Part shown: piece by piece, positions 27,101 to 38,497 of the stretch
Numbering within the stretch: position 1 is the first letter of the stretch
How the letters are laid out: each line of letters opens with the position of its first letter
From: Ricinus communis
Taxonomy: Eukaryota; Streptophyta; Magnoliopsida; Malpighiales; Euphorbiaceae
Assembly (NCBI RefSeq): GCF_019578655.1
Contig: NC_063260.1
Location: 25,568,888 to 25,632,887 of the forward strand
Direction of reading: 5' to 3'
Length of the DNA stretch: 64,000 nt
Notes under the pieces: model-generated
Seen by the model: the letters and a program-made list of their open reading frames with translations, nothing else
Told to the model about the DNA's origin: nothing
The model's database searches: none
Made by a program: the position numbers and the translations under genes

Positions 27101-27886
27101 GAGGTCTTCATTTTGCTTCATAAACACAAAACTCATTAACTCCATTTTGGTTAGTTTTTATGAGTGTGAATCATGTTATATCGTTAATGATGTCAATTGT
27201 TAACTTACCTTTCAAGAACTGCACACTAACTCATCACTTACCTTTAAAGAAAGGCAAAGTAGTGAGAGACAGCAAAAACAATGCTGCTATACATGCATTA
27301 ACTGTTCTGTTATTCTATCAGGCATATATAGATTCAAAATAATATTTGGTACTCCTAATTTGAATTTTCAAAGAAGAGAAAAAAAAAAAAAAAAACATTA
27401 ATGTCCAGAAAGACATCAGTTTTGTCCAGATCTCTAACAACAAATTAGTAATGTCACATTGTAATAGACATATTAACATATAGTTGAAAAACCCATCTAA
27501 TTACATAATAGACTTTACCCTCCATAATCCAAAATAACCTTAAATTGATTCAATCAAATCCAATTTAACCTTTTCAAATTTTTGCTGTCCAAATCTAAGT
27601 AACCAAAAAAGAAAAAGAGAAAACGAAAGAACTAAACAAAATCATAGATGGGACTCAAATTATAAGTTCATTAACTCAAGAAACAAAACAGAAAAGGACT
27701 ATACAAAATCAGCTAATTCTCTTTCATTTTCTTTATAACTCCATCGTTCTTGTATAATTACATACATCATCCAACCTTAAACCACCTCAAAAACAAGAGG
27801 CAACAGAAAGGTAATTTTTTTTTTTTTAAAATATTTCTGGAGTCTAAAAAAGTTTGTTTTTAAGAAAAGAAAAAGAAAAAGAAAAT
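24129..27886. other. Intergenic region between tail-to-tail PLAC8 and RING-H2 genes
   Basis: Both 3' UTRs lie at the edges. The middle is AT-rich with a short (GAT)n run near 25179-25194 and an A-run near 27379-27395. Chance ORFs show no family signature, and I see no RNA gene or mobile element. Confidence 0.5.
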
Positions 27887-28381
27887 CTATAAAGCACCTA
27901 TCTGAGAGTAGTCGCCATAAAAGTCAGGAATACCAGAAGCAGCCCATAATCTCTCATTAAAAGCCTCTTGCATATCATCAGGAATAACCGGAGTCCTACA
28001 AAGAGGGCAAGTTTTCTGGTCATACCCGACCCACCTATCCAAACAGGCCTTATGAAAAATATGGCGACAATTTGTGAGCCGTCGGATCTCATCATGATCT
28101 TCAAACTCATACAAACAAACAGCACAACTATCAGGTGGGTCCACGAGGTCGGAAAACTTGACGACGGGAAGGATCTCACGGATGAGAACGGCGGATGCGG
28201 AGTAGAATTCGGGGACCCGAGAAGGGGTTTCGGGCCAAGAAATATCGGGTTCGAGAAAATCAGGAAGACCCAGATAGCGAAAAAGCGTGTTGATTAGTTT
28301 TCTAATGAAGCCCAGAATGGAAAGTGTGTGGATAAGTAGTTTTGGTAGTAGTAGCTCTGTGTAACCTACTGGAAAGCCCAT
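27887..28381 (-). CDS. BRH1-like RING-H2 E3 ubiquitin ligase
   Basis: This intronless 164-residue protein matches the BRH1 (brassinosteroid-responsive RING-H2) type at its MGFPVGYTE start, the LIREILPV segment and the WAASG tail. RING-H2 ligases pass ubiquitin from an E2 to substrates. Zinc ligands are C86, C89, C105, H107, H110, C113, C125 and C128, all present, with W117 and P126 supporting E2 binding. The N-terminal 10-40 region is hydrophobic and may anchor it to a membrane. Length and lack of introns fit the family. Upstream in sense direction is a CT-rich leader. It shares strand with the phosphoglycerate mutase-like gene but is 9 kb from it. I recall At5g41400 and At1g63840 as the corresponding Arabidopsis genes. 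Confidence 0.95.
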   Translation of the reverse strand: MGFPVGYTELLLPKLLIHTLSILGFIRKLINTLFRYLGLPDFLEPDISWPETPSRVPEFYSASAVLIREILPVVKFSDLVDPPDSCAVCLYEFEDHDEIRRLTNCRHIFHKACLDRWVGYDQKTCPLCRTPVIPDDMQEAFNERLWAASGIPDFYGDYSQIGAL

Positions 28382-28483
28382 AGCTTTGCAAGTTTAGCGA
28401 GAGAAAGAAGAATTCTTGTTCTTTTGGTGTTGTTGCTGCTGTGCAGTGATAATGGGTATTGAGCAGTGTTGCTTTTGTATTGC

Positions 28484-28612
28484 AGAGAGAGATAGATGTT
28501 GGAGAGAGACAGAGATAGACAGAGAGGGAGAGGGAGAGATGGGTGGGAATTATATAGAGGCTTCAGAGTACAATGACAGTAGACAGAGAGGGAGAGAGAG
28601 AGAGAGAGAGTA
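28484..28612 (-). repeat. CT-rich (GA on + strand) leader/promoter tract of the RING-H2 gene
   Basis: Dense GAGA runs on the + strand, that is CT repeats in the sense of the RING-H2 gene, lie 100-230 bp before its start. CT microsatellites are common in plant 5' UTRs and near transcription starts. A regulatory role is inferred. Confidence 0.6.
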
Positions 28613-31600
28613 GATGATGATGTTATGATATTACCAAAACTGAGTGTACGAGAATTTTACTGCTGTCTGATTCTTGGGGCTTTTTACAGGTAGGTTAATG
28701 TTTGTTCTAACAACAATCTTATTTTATGATTTTCTTTTTCTCCTTAGTAGCTTTCTATTTTCTTCTTTAAATCTTTCCATCTATTATTGGAATTTCTGTA
28801 TGTATTAATAATAATAAGAAAATAAATTTTTATATTTATTGAAACTTGTACTCAAATTTTATAATTTCTTTTATTAATTAGATAAAAATATTAAAAAAAT
28901 TAATGTAACTATGATACTTTAAAGTTTATTAATTTAAAATTACTTCTAAAATTACATTTTTTATTTTTTTAATGTATAGGATCCTTTACCTATTAACCCG
29001 TATGAATTGATTACTTAATTATATATAATAAATGTATCACATATATTAACATAAGAAATTAAATTAAACCAGGACAGGTCAAGTCCTAATTAGTAATCTA
29101 CACTTAAATCTTTTGAAACAGAATCAGAAAAGCTGAGGCGGTATCAAACTTTTGTGAAGCCCTACTTATGTATAATCATTTTTATGTGGTGTGAATTTAA
29201 AATTGAGTTTTAATATGTCATGTTCATGGAATGCATATAATTATGCCAAAAACTGCTCTATACGCTTAGGCCCCAAATTTCTATATATTTTTTATTTTTA
29301 TTAATTTGATTACACTATAAGATAATTATTTAGAAATCATCTTTTGGTGTCACTTCCCTTTTCACTAATAGACTATTTAAACATTTGAACTTATCTAAAT
29401 TTTATACTTCTAACATAATTTTAAGTACAAACAAAAAGTTACATAAAAAATGAGCATGTTTATATTTTTTTCAGTCACCAAATATTATTTACCAGTTATA
29501 ATATTATTAGTTGGTATATGTTTACATAATTATTTTATAAGTTTTTGTAAATCCAAAAACTGACCTTTTTGGTTCTTCGACCATAACCATAAACTAAACT
29601 AAAGATACTTTAAATATTAATTCAAAAGCCTAAACCAATGTAATATGTTGGTAGCAAAAGAATATGTGGCATATAGCCTATGCTTAATTAATTAATAATA
29701 ATAATAATAATATACATAACATAGAGATTGGAAAAGGCTAAATAAGGTTATACAGGAAATATGATATAGAAAAAGCCTATTATTGCTTATGATTGTCATT
29801 GCAATCAAGGAATCCACTCGCACAAATTTTCTGCAATTTCCGTTATCATTCCATTAACAGCTATTTACATAGGATTGGACCCACAAATTTCGACAACTAT
29901 AATATATGTATTAATGGTTATTACTTGGGCCTAACTAGCACTATATATGACAACAGCATTTCTAAATTTGGCTTCACAATTCCTTGCATCTTATCTCTAG
30001 TAATGGATTAATCACTATTACACATGTTAAACAACTATAGTAATTCGAGTTTGTATAGATCTTGAAAATGAAGTGGTTTCTTTTCTTATTATCAATAAAA
30101 GGCATTAAACTATGACATATAAGAATGTTATGTGATTAAATATAGCAGCAGCATGTATGCCTAATCCACAGAATCACTAGCTGTATTTGCTATGAAATAG
30201 CAATAGTGGATTGAGCAAATAATATATATATATATATAATTAAGGATACTCAATTATGAAGTAATGGGCCAAAATGGACAAGAGAAGTCATGCATTGAGG
30301 TGTCCTAGACATGAAGTGGGCAATTTGTTCTACCAATCAACCTTATGAGTAGCCAACAACACAAGGCTTAGACATTATATAAACAGCTGAAGAGATCATG
30401 GATATGAATATATATATTTGGTGCCCTTGACACATCATGGTGTCATTGTCCTCTATCTATCAAATGGGTGTTGCCACTCACACACCAAATGGTCTTTGTA
30501 TGGACTGATTTGAGACAGATTAATGTCTGATATCTCACTCTCCCTTATGGTCTTCTTCTTTGTTAAATCTATTTTCAAGATGTTGCTCCATCATCTTTTT
30601 AACTCCTGACCCATCCAAAATACTATAATTTGAACTATACAAGATAAAACAGTTATGGGTGTCCAAATCATAAATATGTTAAAATAAAAAACAAACGATC
30701 AATATGATATGGTCACGTGAAGCTGTATGATTTTATAATTAAGTAGTGGTTATGGACTCATAATCATCATAAAAGTAATTTCACACAAAATGCCACAGGA
30801 GGCGTCAATTAAGCAATGGTGATAAGGCGTAGAGGGCCCTCTAACTCTATCACAATTTCAAATCCTATTAATCTATATGAAATTGACAATTAAAAATATA
30901 TGAATTCCGATAACAATATAACTAATTTATGAATGTTAATCAAGAAAAGTAATAATAAAATAGACTCTTCTACTGTTAATATTGGCACGGGTTTTTCATT
31001 TTCTCTTATATGAATTCATTCTTAATTATTGGTGGAAGAAGAAAGCCAAGTATTCAAATCCCATTAGTAAAGAGAATTAGCATGCCTAGTCCTATTTTCT
31101 CATTACTTTCTGAAAGTACTAACCCAATAATTTAGTACTTCATCAAAATGAAACCAATAAAACAAATTGTCCTTGGAGGATTCACCCATCCCTATATGAT
31201 ATACATTGCCTAATAATTGCATGGAATTGAAGCTTATCAGTAGTGTAAGGACTGAATTGTTCCAGAGTCTTATTTTTTTCATTTTTTTTATAGAATTCCC
31301 ATCCCAATTTATGGATATTGTTATTATTATGTATATATTGGTCAAAAATTATAAAGTTTTTCTATTTGATTGCCCTATTTAATTAATTGAATTTTGCTAG
31401 CTATTTCCTTTTGTATTACGTTTAGTGGTTAGATCCATGATTAGAGTTTAAGAAATAATTATATATTTTTATGAAATTCAGTTAGAAAAAAAGAAATCAT
31501 TTTAGTTAGGAAATTAAATTTTTTCAGAAAACAACAACAAAGCTATCAAAATTTGAAGCTATACCACCAGACAGACATTTAGTGATTATGTATTTAGTAC

Positions 31601-31639
31601 ATTAGTATTGCCCTTGATGGATATGATAATCTTAGGTAA

Positions 31640-31990
31640 TTGAGAGAGGGTGTGGGGATGGTGGCGGTGACTGGTGAACTGGTAATATGGTGTTGGTGGT
31701 GGGGGATAGAGTGTCGAGTTAAGGTAAAGAGAGAGAGAGAGTGAGGGCTAGCTAGTCAACAGAGCCAAACAAGATGGGCTAGGGCATGGCCTTATGTGGG
31801 TAGGGGATTATATAACTCATCCCTACCAATGGCATGCACAACACCACCACCTTGCCAAAGTTGCCTCTGACATTTGTCCAATACAGCCAAGACAGCTCAG
31901 GCCCCACCCACCAGTGTCGCCACCACACCTTTCCATGACCCAACCCCTGACCGCTAGGGGCGGAGCTCTTACTGCTCACCACCTCCTTTG
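31640..31990. other. GC-rich island with hairpin, function unknown
   Basis: A 350-bp patch is clearly richer in G+C than its surroundings, with GGT-rich and GA-rich parts. A hairpin pairs GGTAGGG (about 31799-31805) with CCCTACC (about 31821-31827), with weaker pairing further out. Open frames exist on both strands but resemble no family I know. Confidence 0.35.
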
Positions 31991-34715
31991 TCTCTTTTCT
32001 TGTCTTCGTGTACACACCCTTGAGTCTCCATCAGAATCACAATCATTTTTGTTTTAACGATATATATATATATATATATTATCTCCCTATGTATGTACAT
32101 AATATTCTCCTTATGTACGTTCGCCTCCTCATTTTTTTTTTATTATTTTTTATATGATAAGGTTTGGTTTTCATTCATAGAACCTTTTTTTTTTTTTTTT
32201 TTTATCCATGACGTAGATGAATTTATCTATTGATGTGCATCATCTTACTCGTCCTGTATATGTATTATATAAATTCTTATGAAATTAATTAAATTGATAA
32301 TACGACATGATTATTTATTTACTCATATATGTATAGTTGACAAAATTTAAATCTCCTAATAAATTGTAATATAAATAAATTTAGAGAGCTACCATTTCCA
32401 TCTATGGGCCTAAAAAAAAGAAAATCATTGATTGGCTGATTGGTTGTTTTGAATTTTCTTTTTTGAACTTAAATAGAAGAAGAAAAAGAAAAAAGACGGA
32501 CACAATTAAAATGAGGCAAGGCGAGCTTATGTGATTTATTGGCTTAAGCTTGCTGGCATTTGGCCCTATTTGGATGAGATTAAGAGGTAGGCCAGCTAAA
32601 TCCAACATTGATCAACCGAAAGTGTAAGACATTCATTCCATATATTTATTTATTAATTTCTTGGGGTAATTCATTTTCTGTCTTGATATTATAATAATGA
32701 TTAAAAAAAAAGACCATGATTTTTGTTCTCGATTAGTTCCAAAACTCCAATCTAATATTCAAATTTGGAAAATCAGAAATTGGTTGCCATTACGTCTAAC
32801 TAAGAATCAGAAACTGTCTACAAGAAAGCTATAAAAATCAAATTGCATCCAACTTTGCTTGTCAGGAACGGTCTGTCCTTCAAAACAAATAGCAGAAGAG
32901 AAGATAATGCCAAGCTGAATAATCATAATTAATGGGCTTATGCGTATTTTTATACAATGAGACAATTAAGAGCAACTTGCAATGTAAAGCTACTGCAAAA
33001 TGGTCTTCTGGGTCATGCCTAGAATTGACATGTGAAAGCATGTTGATCATTAGCAATTTTGGCCATATAGCTTACCCCTGACTAAGACCATGTGCCTTTT
33101 AATCTCTCTACTGTCCTTTTCCCTTTTTTTGCGAAATTGAATGACTAATCATTGTTGCATTTTTTTTCTTTGTTTATACCTAATTATCATGTCTGCCCCT
33201 ATTATCATACTATTTGTTATTTTTTGTGCAAAAATAACTGACCACATTTATACAACCATACAATTCAATTTTGCTTCTTACAATCCTAATCCTTTTCTTT
33301 TCTATCAACTTCACCTCAATTTCCTTCTCCAGAAAAAGATTTAGTCAAGCTGCATTTGAGTTTAAACTTTTTTTATAAAAATATAAGTATGGACGTTTGA
33401 CTGATTTAATTGAAAATGAAAAGCATGTATCTATAATTATTTGAATGATAATTTTCAAATTTATTTTAATTTTTAAAATTTTAAGTAATTGAATTGATTC
33501 TACTCACCTTTAATTTTAGATACAACTATGCTGAGAGAGAGAGAGAGTAGGTAACTAGTTAGCTAGCTTAATTATCTTTTCAAACAAGTTGCTCAAGTAA
33601 TATGGAATAAATTACTAGAATTACAGAGAAAATTGCAGATCAAGAGAATCATTAAAGATGAAATTACAGCTAGGTAATGAGATGTAACAACTGAAACAAA
33701 TGTCTCTATGTCTCCCTTAGTGTTTTGAAAAAGGAATTAAGAGTGGCTTCCAGACATGTTTTTTTTTTTTTTTTTTAGTACTAGAGACTAATGTTTTTGC
33801 TTTAAGCAAAACTTACTCTACTACTTTTTTGTTTATGTAACAATGAGGAATATTTTGGAGAAGGTACCTATTCATGTATAATTAAATTAATAATTAATAT
33901 ATACAGGGAAATTATTGACAATTATCAATTTCGTTAATCTCTCTCTTTCTCTCCAATCTTTTCCTTATGTACTTTGGGAGTGGGTGTTCTTTTCAGAAAT
34001 TTGATTTGGATTCTCTTCTCTATGGGTTGTCATTGTCTAGATTGCTCTTCTTTAGCCATTAGTCAATTTCTTGGGTACAGATATAAATGTTCCCCTTTTA
34101 ATCCTGTCACAGTTAATCAAGGAAATCTTCAGATTTCAATAGCATTTTCTTTTTATTTACATGTATATTGCACTTGAAATTAATGAATGAACTATTAAAT
34201 CAACCGTTAGAATATACCTGCACTGTGTTGGACCAATTTTCTTTATGTTAGTTTAAAAGGTTACCCTTTTGTTACTTCATCTCGCCAATAGATCTTAATA
34301 GAAGCGGAACATCAATAATTTTGTGATTCATATACCTTAAATTACTTTTTCTCAGCATCTTGCAAAATCATTTACTAGTATATAATTGAAATATAGAGTC
34401 TATTATGGTCTAGAAAATAGAATAAGAATTTGTGCAGAAGGCTATTATATATAGTCAGTTGAGAAAAAAGAGAGGGAAAAGGGCCAAGAAAATTGAAAGG
34501 GAGATGTGGAGAGAGAGAAGTAATAAACTAAGAAGGAATAGTGAAGGGATGAAGAACAGGAACAGATAACGATATGAAGAGAAACATAAATCAGAAAAGT
34601 GGGTCATTTTGGCATGTGGGTTTGTCTGCTGTTCTTCCATTCTCTTCAAATTTCCTTCTAAATCTTACCTTACTTGCATTACATGTACTTATATACATAG
34701 ACTCCATGTGACTCT

Positions 34716-34717
<2 letters not shown>

Positions 34718-34747
<30 letters not shown>
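34718..34747. repeat. (TC)n microsatellite
   Basis: Fifteen perfect TC/CT units in gene-less DNA, next to a short ACAAT repeat. A likely length-variable marker locus. Confidence 0.95.
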
Positions 34748-34750
<3 letters not shown>

Positions 34751-37272
34751 ACAATACAATACATGAATTTCATGTATATATACACATGTGATTCATAGCT
34801 CTTCCTCATAATCAATTGTGCATATCCATGCAGCTGGCCAATCATCAAATTATTTGTCTCCTATTACATGTGACCAAAAATCCAACTCCTAAGAAATTCT
34901 GTATATGAAAAGCTAGTAAATTGTTATGGTGATGATAATTTAGTGATGGAATGCTTGTTGTTCTAATATAATAAGTCAGAAACTTATTGCTTTCATTCCA
35001 AATACATAAAGTAAAAAGTTCGACTCTAGTAATCTGGTTCTGCAATTTGGGCAAACATATGAAATTAGTGGCCATTTGTGTTCACCTCGTAGAGTTTAGG
35101 TGGGGCAATCCAGGCCCATTTTTAGGATTTTGACATATGATGTGTCGAAAGTACAAATTTAAAGATCAATTTGTGTTAGGTACCTTCTTCCCCAGCCCAC
35201 ATACACGAATACGAGTGGGAATCTGGAAGTGCCCTTGTCAATTTCCTGAATTATTAATTTATAATCATTCATACAATAATGTTTCATTTGATTTTAATAC
35301 TATGTAAAATATTTATTTCATCTATAAATAAATTTGAGATAAACTCTGTTTAAAAATGATGTTTATAATAAATGTATAATTCACTGAGAGAGGAAGTATA
35401 TAGTTGAATCACAAATAGTTTTATCGTGATAAAACTGGTTATTCTTACTGATATAAAATTTATAATTAGTTTGGTTTTATATCATATACTAAATTTATAG
35501 ACAAATTTCACAAGAATTTATAAAATCTCTTAAATCAAACACAATGTTAACTAATTTATTGTTTGTTAATTTAAAAGAAAATTGCAGTTAATGTAACTCG
35601 AAATGTCCAAGAAAAAGTATTCAAAAGCAAAAGTAGAAATATTTGTGTGTCGAGGTCATTAATTACTCTGGAAGGATATCTCCATTGCTTCCTTCAAAAG
35701 TGCAAACCCTGTTGAGGTCACAAGATCACCACCCATCAACGTTTGGAGGGCCACTTGTCTGTCTGCTGCAAAAGTAAAACTTTTATAGTTCTTTTCGTAC
35801 AAAAATCAATGATATATTCGTGAACTTCAGCTAAACCCAGTAGTTTCAATTACTTATTTATTTATTACAAAGTATACTTCGAGCCCTTTTGCTTGCTGAA
35901 TGACCATAAGCCTATCAATATCTTCTTCAGGACTTGCTAATTAGATTCCATTCCCTATTGGGCCATTAGCAGTTTTGCATGAATGGAATCACAATATCAC
36001 AAACCTAAAATCGATGGCAAGTTTCATTATTGTGGTCCATTAAACCCAAACATAAGAATTATCCAACCCAAATAGATGATGGGCTAAGAATGATCTAACA
36101 AAACATTGATTGTATAAAAATCAACCCAATACATATATACAAACAAATTACAATTTTTCTAAGTTTTTCCCCATTTTCCTATTTTCATCTCTTCTTATTA
36201 TTTTGTATTGGCATTAAACATTTTTTTTTTGAAAAATAGTTAGCTCATCAACATGAATCCATTAGTTTCAAATGAATACGATTTTTTTTCCAATTATTCT
36301 TTATATTTTGATTCCTGTTTTTCTTTAAAAAATTTCTATGTATCAATTTCTATATGTTTTAATTTCAAATGAATTCTTATTTAATTCTTTACATTAATTG
36401 TATATGTAAGCACCTTAACTTCTTCCGCGTTACCATTTGGCATCCTGAATTTTATTGCTTACCCCCGAAACACTTAAATTGGCATGTTCTTAACACTCAG
36501 CACTAATTTGGTGACCTGTATATGCTCATGAAAACATGCAAATTTCAGCAAGTGAAGCCATACTTAAGAATGAACTGTGGGTTTTTTTCATATAAATATT
36601 TCATACACCTGGATATCTTTAAAAAAAAAAAAAGTAATAATTCAAATAAAAAGAACATTTTTATAGCCACTTCTTTAACTGAGTTGAGTATCTCAGCAGT
36701 CTCTTACAAGCCAAAATCATTGCTTGTATCTGATAACACAAAAGTTTACCAACACCAGTAGGTAAAATTAACAGGGGAGAGACTTGCCAAGCACAAGGCA
36801 AAGTTGGCATCCCTTTGCTTATGTGCAGGATTTACACAGCATTAGACAAATCCAAACCAAGATCTCTAAAGCATACAAATCTTAAGCCATGATCTGCTAA
36901 AGTATGCCTACCTTCCATGGGCTTTTTTTACACAATATAAAATGTTTCACCACGGAAAAATGGTCTGCTCTTCTGGAGCTGTTAGCCAACTCTGCAATGC
37001 ATTGTAGCCTGTTTTGATGTTGTTCAGCTTTTCTCGCTGCAGGACGCTGAGTTGATGAGTAATACATGTTCCTAGGAATCATGTTTTACAGCCCTCATCA
37101 TCGAAATGGGTGAAGAAAGAATTCATCGTAGGGCAATCATAGTTTAGTTCGCCAAGTCTTGCAGTTTTTTGCCTTTATCAGAAGCCATATAATACTTTTT
37201 TAAGTTGGGCAAAACAGGGTTATGCAATTCACTATTTGAAACTTTTAAATGTATAGTTGAGATTTTTAGCTT

Positions 37273-38497
37273 TTACCATTCCTGATCAATCAGCATTTCG
37301 TCGGTCAATCCAAACTTTCTTAGCTCTTCTTCTGTGTGATGCATTGATAAGGTGTACCTGCAAATATTAGATGGGGTCTCTACTGTAATTAGCAGAGATT
37401 GTTACCTAAACTTCCAAGTGTTTCTACATGATTAACTTCCAATTTTGGTTCAACTGCACGTGAAGTAGGATTACCTTCCGCCATAACCTTTTTCCATAAC
37501 CATCATTCCTCCATTGCCAAAGTTGTGGAGGGCCTCGTATTGCTCCACAGTCCATTTGTACCACCTCATTAGAAACACTCGCAATGTGAGGCCATGAGAC
37601 ACAATCACTAAGTTCATGTTGGGACTTCTTTCCCCTGGCGGCTGAAATCGTCCAATATCAATGTCTGCTCTCAGCGTTTCTCTGAATCCTGTTCATAAGC
37701 ACTAAAAAAAGTATCAAAATCATGGAATTTAAAGAAGATCGTTTTCGTTCAGTCGCTTGCTAGAATAGCAATGGCAAGACATAAATAGTTTTTAAGTACC
37801 AGTAATTCGATCATAAACATCAGCTGCAGATTCTCCATCAGGAAACCGATAAAAGAAACGACCATAGAGCATTCTAAGAGCTTTCTCAACTCGCATCTTC
37901 TCTCTATCCTGAAAATTTCCTTACAAAGAAAGAACAAAGACATGCACTCATCATATCTTGTTTGAATTTACTAGAGGATAAAAAGAACATTCATAAATAC
38001 ACACCAAAATCCTGTTCTCTTAAACGAGGTTCTTCTCTCATGCCAGCAATCCTTGGACGCTCAAAAGCTCGACCCAAATTCTGTAATGTCTGAAGAGTTC
38101 TTTTATATGGCGACACATAGAAGTAAACCTGCCAATCAATAACTCCATCTTTCTCAATCATTTCTCTGATTCTTTTCCCACATTCTTCAGCTTGGGCCTT
38201 ACCTTTCTCAGTAAGTCCAATCTTTGGATCAGCAACCCTTGTGTACACACTTTCATCAACGTTTCCTTCGCTTTCTCCATGTCGAACAAGTATTATCCGG
38301 CGAGGCCTAGGTGGTGGAATTCTTGTTGAGTGCAACAAAAGAGGATTCCTTTCAGGAAAACTAACCTGCCCATTCGTATAGACTTCAGTGGATTCCTTTG
38401 GGTTCTTACAGCATTGAATGGAGCTGAAACTAGCCAGTTTTTGCTGTGGAAGTGACTGAGATAATGCTGGGAAGAATGCAAGAGAAAATGAGGCCAT
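37273..38497 (-). CDS. Phosphoglycerate mutase-like (histidine phosphatase superfamily) protein, AT74 type
   Basis: Members of this superfamily use a catalytic histidine to transfer or remove phosphate; the substrate of the AT74 subgroup is not established to my knowledge. Four minus-strand exons, 38005-38497, 37800-37919, 37475-37688 and 37273-37357, give 303 residues with consistent phases. The first 50-60 residues are Ser/Gln-rich with few acidic residues, suggesting a plastid transit peptide. The catalytic RHGESEGN motif has H73, the acidic LREQDFGNF segment follows at about residue 160-170, and the second active-site histidine is H236 in IVSHGLTLR. The end, MLIDQEW, is complete. It does not belong to the Arabidopsis gene run shared by the other genes here. 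Confidence 0.92.

Larger units (their letters stand above)
28613..37272. other. Gene-less stretch with simple repeats and a GC-rich island
   Basis: Mostly AT-rich DNA with (ATA)n near 29695-29711, (AT)n near 30222-30238 and 32061-32080, and T-runs near 32187-32203 and 33759-33776. A GC-richer patch at about 31640-31990 is listed separately. Chance ORFs show no conserved motifs, and I see no tRNA, rRNA or complete mobile element. Confidence 0.5.

Noticed and set aside
31779..32057. ORFs on both strands in the GC-rich patch
   Set aside because: Neither frame resembles a known protein and both are expected where stop codons are rare because of GC content.
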